Part shown: positions 12,862 through 24,400 of the stretch, one piece after another
Numbering within the stretch: position 1 is the stretch's first letter
How the letters are laid out: the number at the start of each line of letters is the position of its first letter
From: Pempheris klunzingeri
Taxonomy: Eukaryota > Chordata > Actinopteri > Acropomatiformes > Pempheridae
Assembly: GCF_042242105.1 (NCBI RefSeq)
Contig: NC_092014.1
Location: forward strand, 6,173,874-6,237,873
Length of the DNA stretch: 64,000 bases
Direction of reading: 5' to 3'
Position numbers and translations under genes: made by a program
The notes under the pieces: generated by a model
Databases searched by the model: none
Told to the model about the DNA's origin: nothing
Seen by the model: the letters and a program-made list of their open reading frames with translations, nothing else

Positions 12862-15800
12862 TCAAACAGTGACAGAACGACCATCTGATGTGATAAAAGT
12901 AAGTGAGTCTTCATTCTGACTCATACTGTAGTGGTGTAAAGTAACGTCTCCGCTGTGATGTCCGGTCACCAGCGTCCCTCCTTCCCCCCATCGAGCCAGC
13001 TGCCAGCCTTCGCTCTCAGGAGCCCACACCATCCTCGCAGCCCCCCGGCGGCCGAGCTCCCACACACACACACAGCCGCTCTGACTCAGGCCCACCACGC
13101 TGGCGCCGTTAGCGTCAGCTTCACAAAGCCTGCAGAACACAGAGCACGGGTACATGAGTGTGTTTACACAGAAGTGCACAGCTACATGCCTCGTCTTCCA
13201 TCAGTCCTCATCTCACCTGCCAGACCAGGCTTTGGGCGGATACAGCCGAGTAGCCAGGATGGATTTTCCACTCAAGGGGTTAACGGCGACCAAGGAGAAC
13301 AGAGCGGTCTTCTTCTTCTCCTCTTTCTTCTCCTGCTCCTCCAAAAGCATTCGATCTTTTGCTGCAGCCTCTTTTTCTTCTTCCTCCAGGGAGCTGAGCA
13401 ACTGATGCTGCAGCAGGACAAATAAGACCCCCTGTGCACCAGCGTATACACAAACACACACAGGAGTAAAACCATTTGAGGAGTGAGACAGTTATGGTGG
13501 CACAGGCAGTTTTACGGCAGCAGGCAGGCCCCTCACATGCAAAAAGAAAACAGACTTACGCTGTAGGAGTATCCTCTGAGACAGGCGGTGTGTGATAATC
13601 CTTCTCCGAGGGTGATTCTCTGCAGCAGCTGACCAGTCTTTAAATTCCTGGAAGACACCAGCACAGAATATACATCCAGCTATAAACAGCAGCTGTGCAT
13701 GTGAGCCCTGTCTCACCAAGTTTGGCGCAAAAGACAAGAAAACATTACGGACGGTGTAACAAATATACACAGACAACACCACATGCATTTATCAGTTCAT
13801 TCAATGTTTCACTGACGGTGATTTAATGGATGCAGTCCCAACAGTTTAAACGCAAACAGAGAGGAGGTTGGTAGATGCTTTAGTCCAAATCAGCTAACAA
13901 GGGGAACGACAATTAAACATTTGTAGGAACAAAATCTTGATGCCATGAACTGTTCTACCTACTTTTGCAGCAAGGTACCCATTAGCATAGCAATGGAAAT
14001 CTCTGTTACAATCTTGCTTACCAGACGAAGAGGCGTCCGCCCTCATCTGTGCCGATGAGAGCATCTAGAAGTCCGTCCACTGGAGCGAGGGCCCCGACGC
14101 AAACGCCAGGGGACACGAGAGGCTGAGAGCTCGATGTGCTGAGAGAGAGAGACGAGACACTGAGATATTTGAGCGATTACAAAGAAACTAAGAGAGAGTA
14201 AATACAGTCCTGTGTTTACCTGCCACTGTCTGACAGCGTAAACACCTGCAGGGAGGAACCAGGTGCGGAGTGGGAGGAGGTAACCACTCTGGACTTGGAC
14301 ACGCCCAGAACAGCCTGGACAACCCCCTCACAGAGCAGCACTTGCGAGAGGCTGGAGCACGACAGCATCCTGTACACATGTGCAGCGTACACACAGTTAA
14401 ATTCTGTCTCTGAAAAAGTGATGCTCAGATAATATGTAAAATAAAAATATAAAATAGTTACTAGGTTTGGTTCTTGTGAAGACAACTGGCTAATAAATAC
14501 ATGCCATAGAGTCTGAGTGAGTGTGTTGTATTCACCTCACTTCTCTGATTTCTAACTGACCCAGAGTCACACACATCAGCCCAGCAGCATCTGGGACAGG
14601 AAACACACTGATCACCGGCTGTAAACGAACACAGGAATGAATCATAAAGACGAAAAATTCAACAGAATGAAGGCGTGCCTTTTAAAGTGTTATGTTTGAT
14701 TGTTGAAACAGTAAATATTGAGTCTGTCAGCAGCCATTTTTGTCCAGTTTTAATGTCTTAATGTCTGTATTTTGACAAGTCACAAAACTATTTTGTTGAA
14801 CCAAAAGTCTAAAACCCAATATTAGTTTACAATCATATAAAACAGAGGAGCAGAAAATCCTCATATCTGAAAAGCTGACATCAGCAAATGTATGGCATTT
14901 GTCCTTAAAGAGCATCACAACATAGCCCCTCCCCCACACTCACCTCATTAAATGCCCAGGTGTGTGTTAAGCTCCACTCAGAAGCTGAGGTCTGACTCCA
15001 GAGACACACTGCCCATTTTCCAGCTGCTGCTACACACAAACCACCAGAGGATCCTGTCAGACAGCACGCGTCCACCAGACAGCCTCCTGCTGGGGCCTGA
15101 ACACACACACACACACACACACTGTTGACTTCAATTCAAAACTGCACATTGAAGCGACGCATGAATTCCCAATTGCAGACGAGTAAATGATTTTACCTTT
15201 AGTGTGTGTGTGTATCTCATTATGTGTTCCTCCGCTGTCTCCTCTGTTCTCAGGCCCACCTGCCCACCTGAGTCCTGCGACTGGACGTTGGAGGCAGTCG
15301 GGCAGGTAGCAGGTTCAGCCCTCAGTAATGGCTCAGGTGAAGCCTGAATCGGACCGGCAGGTGAGGTGGGGGGCTGGCTGGGAGGGAGGGACTTGAGGGA
15401 CCGGTAGGGAGAGAGAGCTGGAGGAGAGAGGGCCTGGATGGAGGGGCTATGAGGGGGAGGTAGGGTGAGAGCTGGAGCAGAGGGAGAGGGGGTCAGAGGG
15501 ACGGCAGCAGGGACAGGGTGGGGGGTGAGTCCTAGTGATGGCAGAGCGGGGCTGGGGGGGGGAGCAGAGGAGCGCAGGTGAGGGGTGACGAAGGGTGCTG
15601 ATGCCGGAGGAGGGCTCAACAGGAGCTGGGAGTGGAATCTGTGGGGCGGTAAACACTTCTCTTCACTTTCATTTTCTCTGGGAAAACTAGTGGTGGGTTC
15701 AGGGGATTCCTTTGAATCTTTGGCAGATATCAAATCCAGATGCTGCACAGGAGATTCTCCTGGAGCTTCACTGTCACTACACTCTTGTACAGCAGTGAAG

Positions 15801-18800
15801 TTGTTAGAAGGCTCCTCAGAGCTTTTCTGTAGAGGACAATCAAAGGAGAGAGTCTTGATTATAGCTTTGTCTTTGGTTTGGTGGTTTGTAGACCTCTGAT
15901 CCTCAGAGGGATGCACACCTGAACAATCTGTTTGTTCTACTGATAAAATGACAGAAGACTCATTTATTTGAAGTTCATCTGAGTCCCCAATGACATAATC
16001 ATTCACTTTGCCAGCAGGTTTGTATGCAGAGTTGATGTGAAGCAGTGGTTTGACAGATTGGTCGACACATCTGTCTGTGTTGGCCGAGATGCTACAGTGG
16101 CTATGAGTTCTCAGAGTCACAGTATCTTTCTGTTCATAGTGATCGACACAGGCAGCAGCACAATCTTGAACCACTGGCACAGGTTCTGTTGAGGCGGGGT
16201 GAGTCTGACACTGCGGGTGCAGGTTTTCAGTCTGCTGCTGTCCAGCGGTTTCTGTAATGTCTCCGTCAGACGGCTCTTCAGTTAAGGATTGGCTTGTCAA
16301 TTTACCTCTGAGCTTGTGCTCTATCGACACATTTTGGAGGTCTGAGGACTGTGTAGCGGTGTGTTTTGTTTCGGTAGGATGGGGAGAATTTTCGATTGAG
16401 GGCGTGAGGCTGAGCAGGAGTGGAAGAGGCATCACAGGGTCACTGCTGCCGACGCTGTAGTGAGAGTGGGAGTTCCGGCGGTTGCTCCTGCGTGTGTTGT
16501 AAGACGGCGACGTGAAAAGTTCAACTCCTGATTCCACAGCAACTTGGCGGAGCTTGTGCAGCTTGAGGGAGGCAAACTGATCATCGGGGAGATGGAAATC
16601 TTGTGGAATGTCAAAGTTCGGCAGGTTTTTGACCAGCGGGCCGGGGGACAGAGACGGGAGAGGAAGCAGAGACGTTTGAACAGGCGGAGAAGAGGGCAGG
16701 AGGAGAGATTGCCAGCTTGCAGCACCTGCAGGACACACAGTGAAAGGAAATTCCATATTTATTACAGGGAAACGCTACTAGTGTCTAAGAGCTGTGTACA
16801 GTCCCTGAGCACAGTGTTGACTATCTATATGTATGGTTTCAGCTTCTTCAATTAGAATATTTGCCCGTTTCCTTAGTCTTCTACAACGGCAAACTGAATA
16901 TGAAGCAAGCCTTTAATTAAGTGTATATAAGAATATCTTACTGTAGCCAAACCTGCAATCAGGGTTAATCAGTATTTTCATCTTAGCAAGACAAACCTGC
17001 AGACCTTCTCTTCATTCTCTATTTTTATCATGGACACACAGAGATAAACAGAATCACAATTAAAGTCTTACTTCTACTCATCTGTGTGGATCTGTTAGTC
17101 GTGCTACTGGTCTTCAGAAAGATGGGATAGACTCCAGAGGCAGAGTTAGACTGAGCTCCATTGTCTCCAGAAAAAGGCGGTGTAGCTGTGTTGTGTGTGG
17201 ACTCAGGCTCGGGGTCGTGTGACACTGGAACAACTTCTCCTGGACTGAGGCAGGGCTTTGGTCCATCAGCTTCGTGGAAAGACGGGGAGGAAGAGACCAG
17301 GGCGCAGGTGGGCTGTGGATCGTCTGAGGTTTGTCCGAGGCTTAGCTGATGGGTGTCTAAACTAAGAGAGCAGCGTGAGGTCTGGAGTTTCCCTCTGCCT
17401 CTACCTCTCCTCCTCCTCCTACCTCTTGCTGGACGAGCAGCTGTGGCCGTAGGAGAAAAACAAGCATCCGTCTCCCTCTGACCAGCTGAGATCTGTTCTG
17501 AAATCTCACTGGAGCTCTGACTGTTCAGCTCAGCACATGTGTCCGCAGCCTGTGATTTCATACAAGGATCTACACTTGCAGATGCAGTCACCATTGAGGA
17601 AAAATCTGTTTCTGTGCGTGGATCTGAACGTTCATGGTTGTGTGAGTGTCTGTTCAATCCTCTGCCTCTGCCTCTGCCTCTGCCTCTGCCTCTGCCGCGG
17701 CCGCGGCGATGTCGTCCCACACTCAGCTGGGAGAGTATGACGGCCTGCATGTCAGGCTGGCTCTGTGACAACGTCATACGTCTTGTGGTTCTGACGTAGT
17801 ACTCTGCTGGGAAAAGTAGTCCTTCCACTAGGGTACAAGAGTCTAGGAGACCCACACCCTTTACGTCATGCTCTCCCCCAACCATCTCATCTTTTTTTTC
17901 TTTTATTTCAATTGTGTTATCATGACTTTTTTCACTTTCTACTTTCTCTGCTGCATTTTGTTCACTATCTTTGTTACTGCTGTCTCCACATAGCTTTTCA
18001 TCCCTCTGTTCTCTACTATTCTCACCCTCCTCTCCTCCCTCGGTCTCATTTATTATTCCATTTTGTGTGACATCTTGTCCCCATCCTTCAGTGTGTATAG
18101 CAGGATTCCAACACGTAAGCAGCAAACTGGTTGACTCAGATTCTTTTTTCCCTTCTGCTCTCAACTCAGTTTCTTTGTCGCTTTGTCCTTGTTCTCCTTG
18201 TATCTCTTTTGTGTTCCAGTGTGTAAGCAGCAGAGAAGGAGACTGAGATTCTGTACCAGAAAACAGCTCTTCGCTTTCAGTCACAACCTCTTTTCCCTCT
18301 GTTTTGATTCTCTCTTCACTTCCTTCTGGTCTAACTGTCTCCATCCTCTCGCTCAGCTCCCGTCCTTCCTCACTGTTGTCTGTGCTCCTGCAGGCCTCAG
18401 CACTCCTACTCTCCCAGCGCTGACGGCTGCGTCGAGACCTGAGGCGAAGGGCAGGACTGGGTCTGTGGCTTCTAGCTGCGTCATGGCTGGCATCTGGGGT
18501 TTGTGGGCAAGCAGCATCAGAGGGGAGCAGGAACCTGGTTGCATGGCTCCTCCTGGAGTTATCGAAATCTGCTGGAGCAGGTAAAATGTGAGTTCTGATT
18601 TGCTGTTATTACAGGCAAAATGTTTCTTGTTTACCGGAATAATGACGTAAATCATGTAATCATAGCCATATTACAAGATGTCTTCTGTTGGAGGGGGACA
18701 TTTACATCCAACAACAAAGATATTGTTCCTTTTGCGAAGTAGGCACCATGACAGATTATCTTTGGAAACCACTCTACCTTCCTCCCCTCAACCTTATCTG

Positions 18801-19713
18801 CCACCATCTGCTTCCCTTCTACCTACCTAGATTCTCACCAGCAGCTCACATGCACACTAACAAAAACAATAAGTTCAACACTAATTAGGCCCAGTGAATG
18901 ACAACCACAGGAAAAGAGCATAAAACTTCAGTCTCTGGCATGCAGTAAGCACACTTTTACATCACCAACAATGGATGACTTTAAAGTAAAACTAAAATAA
19001 TCATATCTGTATTGCACTTAAGGTTGAATGATTGTGTAGTTTATTACATACATATATTTACACCCATACAGCTGTAACAAGAAGCCTATTTCCTCTTTTG
19101 AATATTCTACAACATAAATTCCGCTCCAGCTGTCACTGCTGTTATGTACTGTGGAAGAGATTAGCTACCTGTACCTTGCAGTTGATTAGGATGGACTCCA
19201 GGGTGTCCTTGGCACTGCGGTGCACCTGAGGCTGTCCCATTGTGAGCAGCCGGTGTCGGCGATGATGGCTTGAGATCAGTGTTAGATGTGACCTCTGGAT
19301 TTCTCTGGTCCTGGTGGTTCTGCTGTGTAATCCTGCTCCTTACGTGTCTCCGCACCGCGTCTGAACGCTCAGCTCGCTGTGAACAGATCAGCATGCATGT
19401 GTGTGAGAGACACACAGAGTCTCTACACTGGGATTATAGAGGCAAAATGACTGTGTGGCTCCTACCTGTAGTCTCTGGACTGTTCTGAGGTACTCCCTTT
19501 GTAAATGTGCCAACTTCCTACGAAGCTGAGGGGGTAAAATGTTAATATATCAGCAGCAGCAGTCAGAGGGCATAGAATTTAAAGGTGTACTGCGAATCTT
19601 TATAGAGTTTAAATGTGTAGATACAAGTGCACCACCTTCTCTTTATCATCACAGTGCAGTGTCGTCCTCAGCCGATCCTCACAGTGGAGGTTATCTCCCT
19701 GACTGTTCTCCAT
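12862..19713 (-). CDS. palb2: PALB2, partner and localizer of BRCA2 (12 coding exons, about 1471 aa)
   Basis: Scaffold that links BRCA1 to BRCA2-RAD51 at DNA breaks for homologous recombination. Exons in transcript order: 19636-19713, 19466-19525, 19175-19376, 17072-18568, 15197-16725, 14944-15096, 14536-14618, 14220-14369, 14022-14138, 13560-13647, 13217-13407, 12862-13129; phases join throughout. The N-terminal coiled coil spans exons 2-3 (LRRKLAHLQREYLRTVQRLQ then RAERS), the BRCA1-binding segment of the family. The chromatin-association motif follows in exon 4 (LLFPAEYYVRTTRRM, about residues 363-395), then an Arg-Gly tract. Exon 5 opens with LPNFDIPQDFHLPDDQFASL, resembling the conserved pre-propeller segment. 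Exons 6-12 form the C-terminal WD40 propeller that binds BRCA2 (LWSQT, LEIREV, LFVWNLKTGQLL, VCVWELG). Human PALB2 has 1186 residues; the excess here lies in the low-complexity middle. Exon 3 has two in-phase donors (ending at 19175 or 19169). The gene is intact. Confidence 0.93.
15101..15122 (-). repeat. palb2: (TG)11 tract directly before the palb2 exon 6 acceptor
   Basis: In the transcript sense the intron ends in 11 TG units followed by TTCAG and exon 6. The repeat takes the place of a pyrimidine tract. Exon 6 is 153 bases, so skipping would keep the frame. Confidence 0.9.
17659..17708 (-). repeat. palb2: Coding hexanucleotide repeat giving an Arg-Gly tract in palb2
   Basis: Six perfect TCTGCC units on the plus strand (17661-17696), flanked by GCGGCCGCGG, read on the minus strand as alternating Arg-Gly codons. 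They lie just after the chromatin-association motif. A second, imperfect RGRRRRRGRGRGK stretch is encoded near 17390-17430. Confidence 0.9.
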
Positions 19714-19989
19714 CCTGCTCACTCGGCCTTAACATACAGCACGCACAGACTAAAGGTCAAATGAAGCTACGGCATGTCTGATATTGTTTTAGATATGCGT
19801 TATGTACGTGTATTTGTTAGCTTAACATAGCTAAGAAGCTAACGTTACAGTTGTCAACGTTACTTTAATTATGCTCTAAACTGAAATTACACGGAAACAT
19901 TCACGTTAAGTGAAGTTGGCTCCACACAGACGCGCCTAGTTCTTTGAATGACAACTTGTACATTAATAAATGTGTTTAATATTTATGGC

Positions 19990-20110
19990 AGACTTACAGT
20001 GGCACCGCTGGTGAGTCCATGGAAAGTTTATTTTGCTGATCGATGAGGCGAGTATCGATTTAGTTCCAATTTCCCGCGACTCCCTCAGACAGGCGTGAGC
20101 AGCGGAGCCC
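19990..20110 (-). promoter_or_regulatory. palb2: palb2 promoter and 5' non-coding exon (probable)
   Basis: An E2F-like TTTCCCGCG site lies at 20070-20078 and a GTAAGT donor on the minus strand lies near 19999-20004. This suggests a short non-coding first exon that splices toward the exon with the ATG at 19713. E2F control suits an S-phase repair gene. The transcription start and upstream acceptor are not determined. Confidence 0.4.
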
Positions 20111-20129
20111 CGATGACTCGATCAGACGG

Positions 20130-21310
20130 ATGGAGGAGGTACATTTTAAAACTTATTTAGTTTCCTTTAATACTTGAGTTACTCTATCGTATTCGCTACC
20201 GTTTTTAAAACTGAGGTTACTTGGTTTAAAGTGCCAAAAGTGTGGAAATCATCTGGGATTCATCTTTTCAAGCTGACATTGTTGATAAAATTAGCTAAAC
20301 TTGTGACATCATATCAGATTCCCTCCAAAAACAAGCTAACACAGCTCAATATATTTTCCTTAGTACCCGCTATAAAATTACATTTACCTTATATTTGTAG
20401 CTACGGTTTTCTGCACTGAAGGTGGATTTATTATGAATATATTAAAACAAGTTAAATGCTATACTGGTTCTCAGTAATTTAGCTAAAACTACCTAGAAAT
20501 CTTACACAGACGACGCAGAATCCTACTATGATATCAAAACAATGTACTTTGGGTAGGTCAATATAGTTAGACAATAGCATAACTTAAATCGACCTTGCAA
20601 TAAGAAATTTGTTTGGTTTTATTATTTTATCTTGTGCCTGGATATGTGAGCGCATCTTATTTGCAAGCAGAATTACAAATATCAGTCTAAAGTAGCTGCA
20701 GCGACATTTTTGCCGAAATGTGGGTCACCTGTCACCTGAGAGAGATTTTTCCTGCTCAGAGAAAAAAGTGATGGAACTCATGAACACACTGCTAATTTAC
20801 CATAATTATTAGTAATGTGTGTGCAACCACATTTCCCGAAAACAATCAAAAGCACTAACACAAGATATAAATGACAATTTTTAATGCCAAAATAGTTGCT
20901 CCAATACATTGACAGAATTGACAGAAAAATATGTACATAGATGTAAATACATAGGCTACAGTTAAACAGGACCTCTCCATTTGAACCAAGTAGAGTTTAA
21001 AACAATCTGAAATGTGAAGTTGTGTGGGACTGATTGTGCTAAAATAATGCAATTATTATATGACAGTATATTGTACATCATATTGTATATTAAGTGCAAA
21101 CCCTACTCATTTGGCACTCTGGGTAGGCTAATAAATCTTAAAATCTGTATTGTTAAACTCAACTGGACTCAAAGGTGATATCTATAAACTCTCAGCTACA
21201 ATTGTGTAGAGAAAGAGAAAATAGATCAGCCTTTCCATTACAATAGAGACTGCATATATACAGCAGGAAATATGGCAGGTCACAAAAGATAAATTCTTTA
21301 AACTTTATGT
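20130..21310. other. Intergenic between palb2 and rdh8, no gene seen
   Basis: AT-rich, short open frames only. In humans DCTN5 lies head-to-head with PALB2, but no DCTN5-like coding exon is visible here. Confidence 0.6.
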
Positions 21311-21311
21311 A

Positions 21312-21317
21312 TTTATT
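21312..21317 (-). terminator. rdh8: Poly(A) signal of rdh8
   Basis: AATAAA on the minus strand, about 105 bases after the rdh8 stop codon, in an AT-rich stretch. A longer 3' UTR is possible. Confidence 0.5.
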
Positions 21318-21421
21318 TATCTTTTCACCTGACAAAGTAAGCAGAGGTAGTGTGTGGTCTTTTATGTGGTCTGAATACTCATTGTTTTTATTTTTCAGAT
21401 TAGTGTACAAGATAGGAGTTT

Positions 21422-24400
21422 CTAGTTTGGTGAAATTGTCCTGCTCCTCAGACATCCACAGGTGAGGTACTTCATGGCTTTCATACTGACGTGCATTAGA
21501 GGACCCAGGTTAAATAGCATGTGGTAGAAGGCATGGACAGACAGGCCTCCAGTTTCATCAGCGTATTTCAACGCTACGATGGGGGTGTACAAATTGTTGG
21601 TCATATTACGGAAGCGTGGGCTGCTTGATTCAATCACTTTCTTGGTACACTGCAGAGAGTTAGAGGGTGGACACAAAAGACACAAGATTTGCAGTCAGGC
21701 TTTAATCGGGGATTAATCACTGATGCAGGCAGGCAGATAAGGCACAGCGAGGCTGAGTCACAGAATGCTTGCGAACTTACTCTGGCGATGTCGTCAGGCG
21801 TTTGTCCCAGTGTGTCGAAAATATCAACTGAAGAAGGAAGATAGACATTCTTGAAGTAATGCACAGTATCAGGATCAGCTCCGGGATACTCCTTCTGCTT
21901 CACATCCTGAATCATCTTTGCCTCAAATTCTGTGTGCACAGGACCCGGTTCAATCATTGACACTCTGAGGAGAGACAAAAAGCAAAGAGGAGGCATAAGA
22001 AGAGTCAGCAACAGAGTATGGTCCCATGGAGGAAGAGTTCTATGGGTAAATGGTTAACACTGATGCTGAAATCATCAATCGACTGATAGCACGACAGAAT
22101 AACTCCTTCAACACCCACATCCCACTTGGGTGTAGTCTGCATGAATTAAAACAACTGCAACGAATTTGGACACAAACTTTTTCTGGATTTCTAACAGTGT
22201 TGGACTGTCGGACTGCTTGAAAGTAGCAAGACACCATATTTTTGAGGTTTTAGTCGTATGTTTTACTGGATAATTATCATTTGAAAATGACTCAAAAACT
22301 GGAGTCCAATCTACAGATACATACATGACGTGTTTTTATTCATGTAACTTTTCATAGTAGTAGTCTGTGGATATTTTTCAGTGTTTTAGTGTCCCAAAGG
22401 CAGTGCAGTGGTAGCCTGATAATCAGAATCAGGCTCATCTGGCCTAAATTTAGATTGTCCAATACTTTAGTTTATGACCACAGACCTGTAAAACTATTGA
22501 CACCACACCAACTGTACTTTGGTGCTAATTAGCAAATGTTAGCATGCTAACAGGCCAAACTACAAAGGTTAACTAGGTAAATCTGCTGTTCTGCCTGCTA
22601 AACATTAGCATGTTTGCATGAAGTTGTTTGCAACAGTAGCATTTACTTAAGATAAGTTTAAGTGTTGTATAAACAAAATCAGCAAATTTAGCAACCTTTA
22701 GCAACCCAAACAATTGATTAATCAGAAAACAGTATTAATCAAAGGAAACTAGAAATTAGGATATTTGCAGCCCTAGATAAAAACTGAGGATCAGTCAGCT
22801 TACTGTTAAATGTCTGACTCTTGCTATCACTGTTATTGGTTTGTTACTAATGATGAAAGTGGCACTCACGTGACATTGAACTTTAAGAGCTGCACAGCCA
22901 AACTCTCGCAGAAGCCCTCCATAGCAAACTTGGAAGCTGCATACACGTCATTAAACACCACACCTGTAGAAACACAGTAAATGTTTGAACTTCAGAGATC
23001 AGTTCTTCTTGTCCGTTGTTTTGTAGACACGTCCCTGTTTGTTAAGACGTACAGTAGCATTCAGAGTCCATTAGTTTTCATCACTTAACCACCCACTCTT
23101 CCATTTGTCCATCATCAACCCATGCATACGTCAAACCTGTCATTTCTCCATGTACCATGTAACGCCCCCTCCCCGCCTCCTCCTCCTCTTTCTCTTCATT
23201 CATCCCCTCACACCTCTGCCTGCCCACCTTGTAGTCCCATCACACTGCTGATCACGAGGATGTGTCCGCCCTTCCTTTGCTTCATGTCAGGCATCACCTC
23301 TTTGATCATGCGGATCACCCCAAAGAAATTGGTCTCAAAGACTTTCTTCATCTCTTCGATGGGGATGCTCTCCAGTGGGCCCACCAGGCCGATGCCTGCA
23401 TTATTGACTGGTCAGGGAGGGAAGGAAACAAGGAAGACAAAGAAGAAACTGAGCAATCACCACCACTTTGTGGACAGTGCAGCAGTACATGATGTAACAT
23501 GATGAGGATGCATTTTACTCACTGAGGATATCCACGTGTCGATCTTTGATGCCGTCAATACACTGTTTGACGGACTCATCGCTGCAGACGTCCAGTACAG
23601 CCAGAAAAAGAGTTTTCTCGTATGCATCCCCGGCAGCTTCCACCAGCTTATCTTTACGTTTCAGATCGCGCATCGTGGCTATGACTGTGAACAGGTGGGA
23701 AAGAGGAAAAACAAAGATCTGAGAGGAGCATAGAAGAGATTGTATAAAATATGCGTATTGTATGATTTGCTTTGGCAACATAGGATCTCAATGAGATCAT
23801 GAGATCATGATCTCAACTGTGAACTGACAGAAGGGAAAAAGGCCTGGCTGTACTAATCAACCCTGTACACGGAGTTGACTAAAGCTTTATTGAATCTGTT
23901 TATCTGTAATGCATGTTCCTGCAGGTTTATTTTCCCATTCTGACCTAAATCAGCATTTTTAGTACAGGCCAGAAAAAGACCTCTTTATATAAACTAAGAT
24001 CTAGAGGTATAGATAACATATTTCATGATCCTTAGTCAATGGCAGATGGTTATATCTGTTGCTTTATCTTTGTTTTCGGATGCTGAGGTGTTCACATTTC
24101 ACTGCCCAGCACAGTAGTCGATACATAACTACTTAGTTTACCAGCTGTACAAAAATCTGTTTTCCATCCAAGAGACAAACCACAACTCCATGTCTTATGT
24201 TTTGTTCGTTTAGCAGCTTTAATGAAAAGAGCAGCACCTCCACACTGACTTCAAACCCCATTTCAATCCCAATTAGATCTGTGAAATGCCATTTTGATCA
24301 ACGTGCAGGCGTTGCTCTTTCCATCGTTCCTGTTTGCCAGTAGCACAGTGTATAATTATGTAATTATGCTCCAACTGTTTCCACAGGCATCTTCCAAGTG

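Noticed and set aside
15447-15656. A proline-rich frame overlapping palb2 exon 5
   Set aside because: It is an alternative frame of the Pro/Ser-rich part of palb2 exon 5.
20000-20160. A possible first exon of DCTN5 divergent from palb2, with ATGGAGGAG then a GTACAT donor
   Set aside because: The few residues do not match the DCTN5 N terminus and no later DCTN5 exon follows in 20.1-21.4 kb or beyond.
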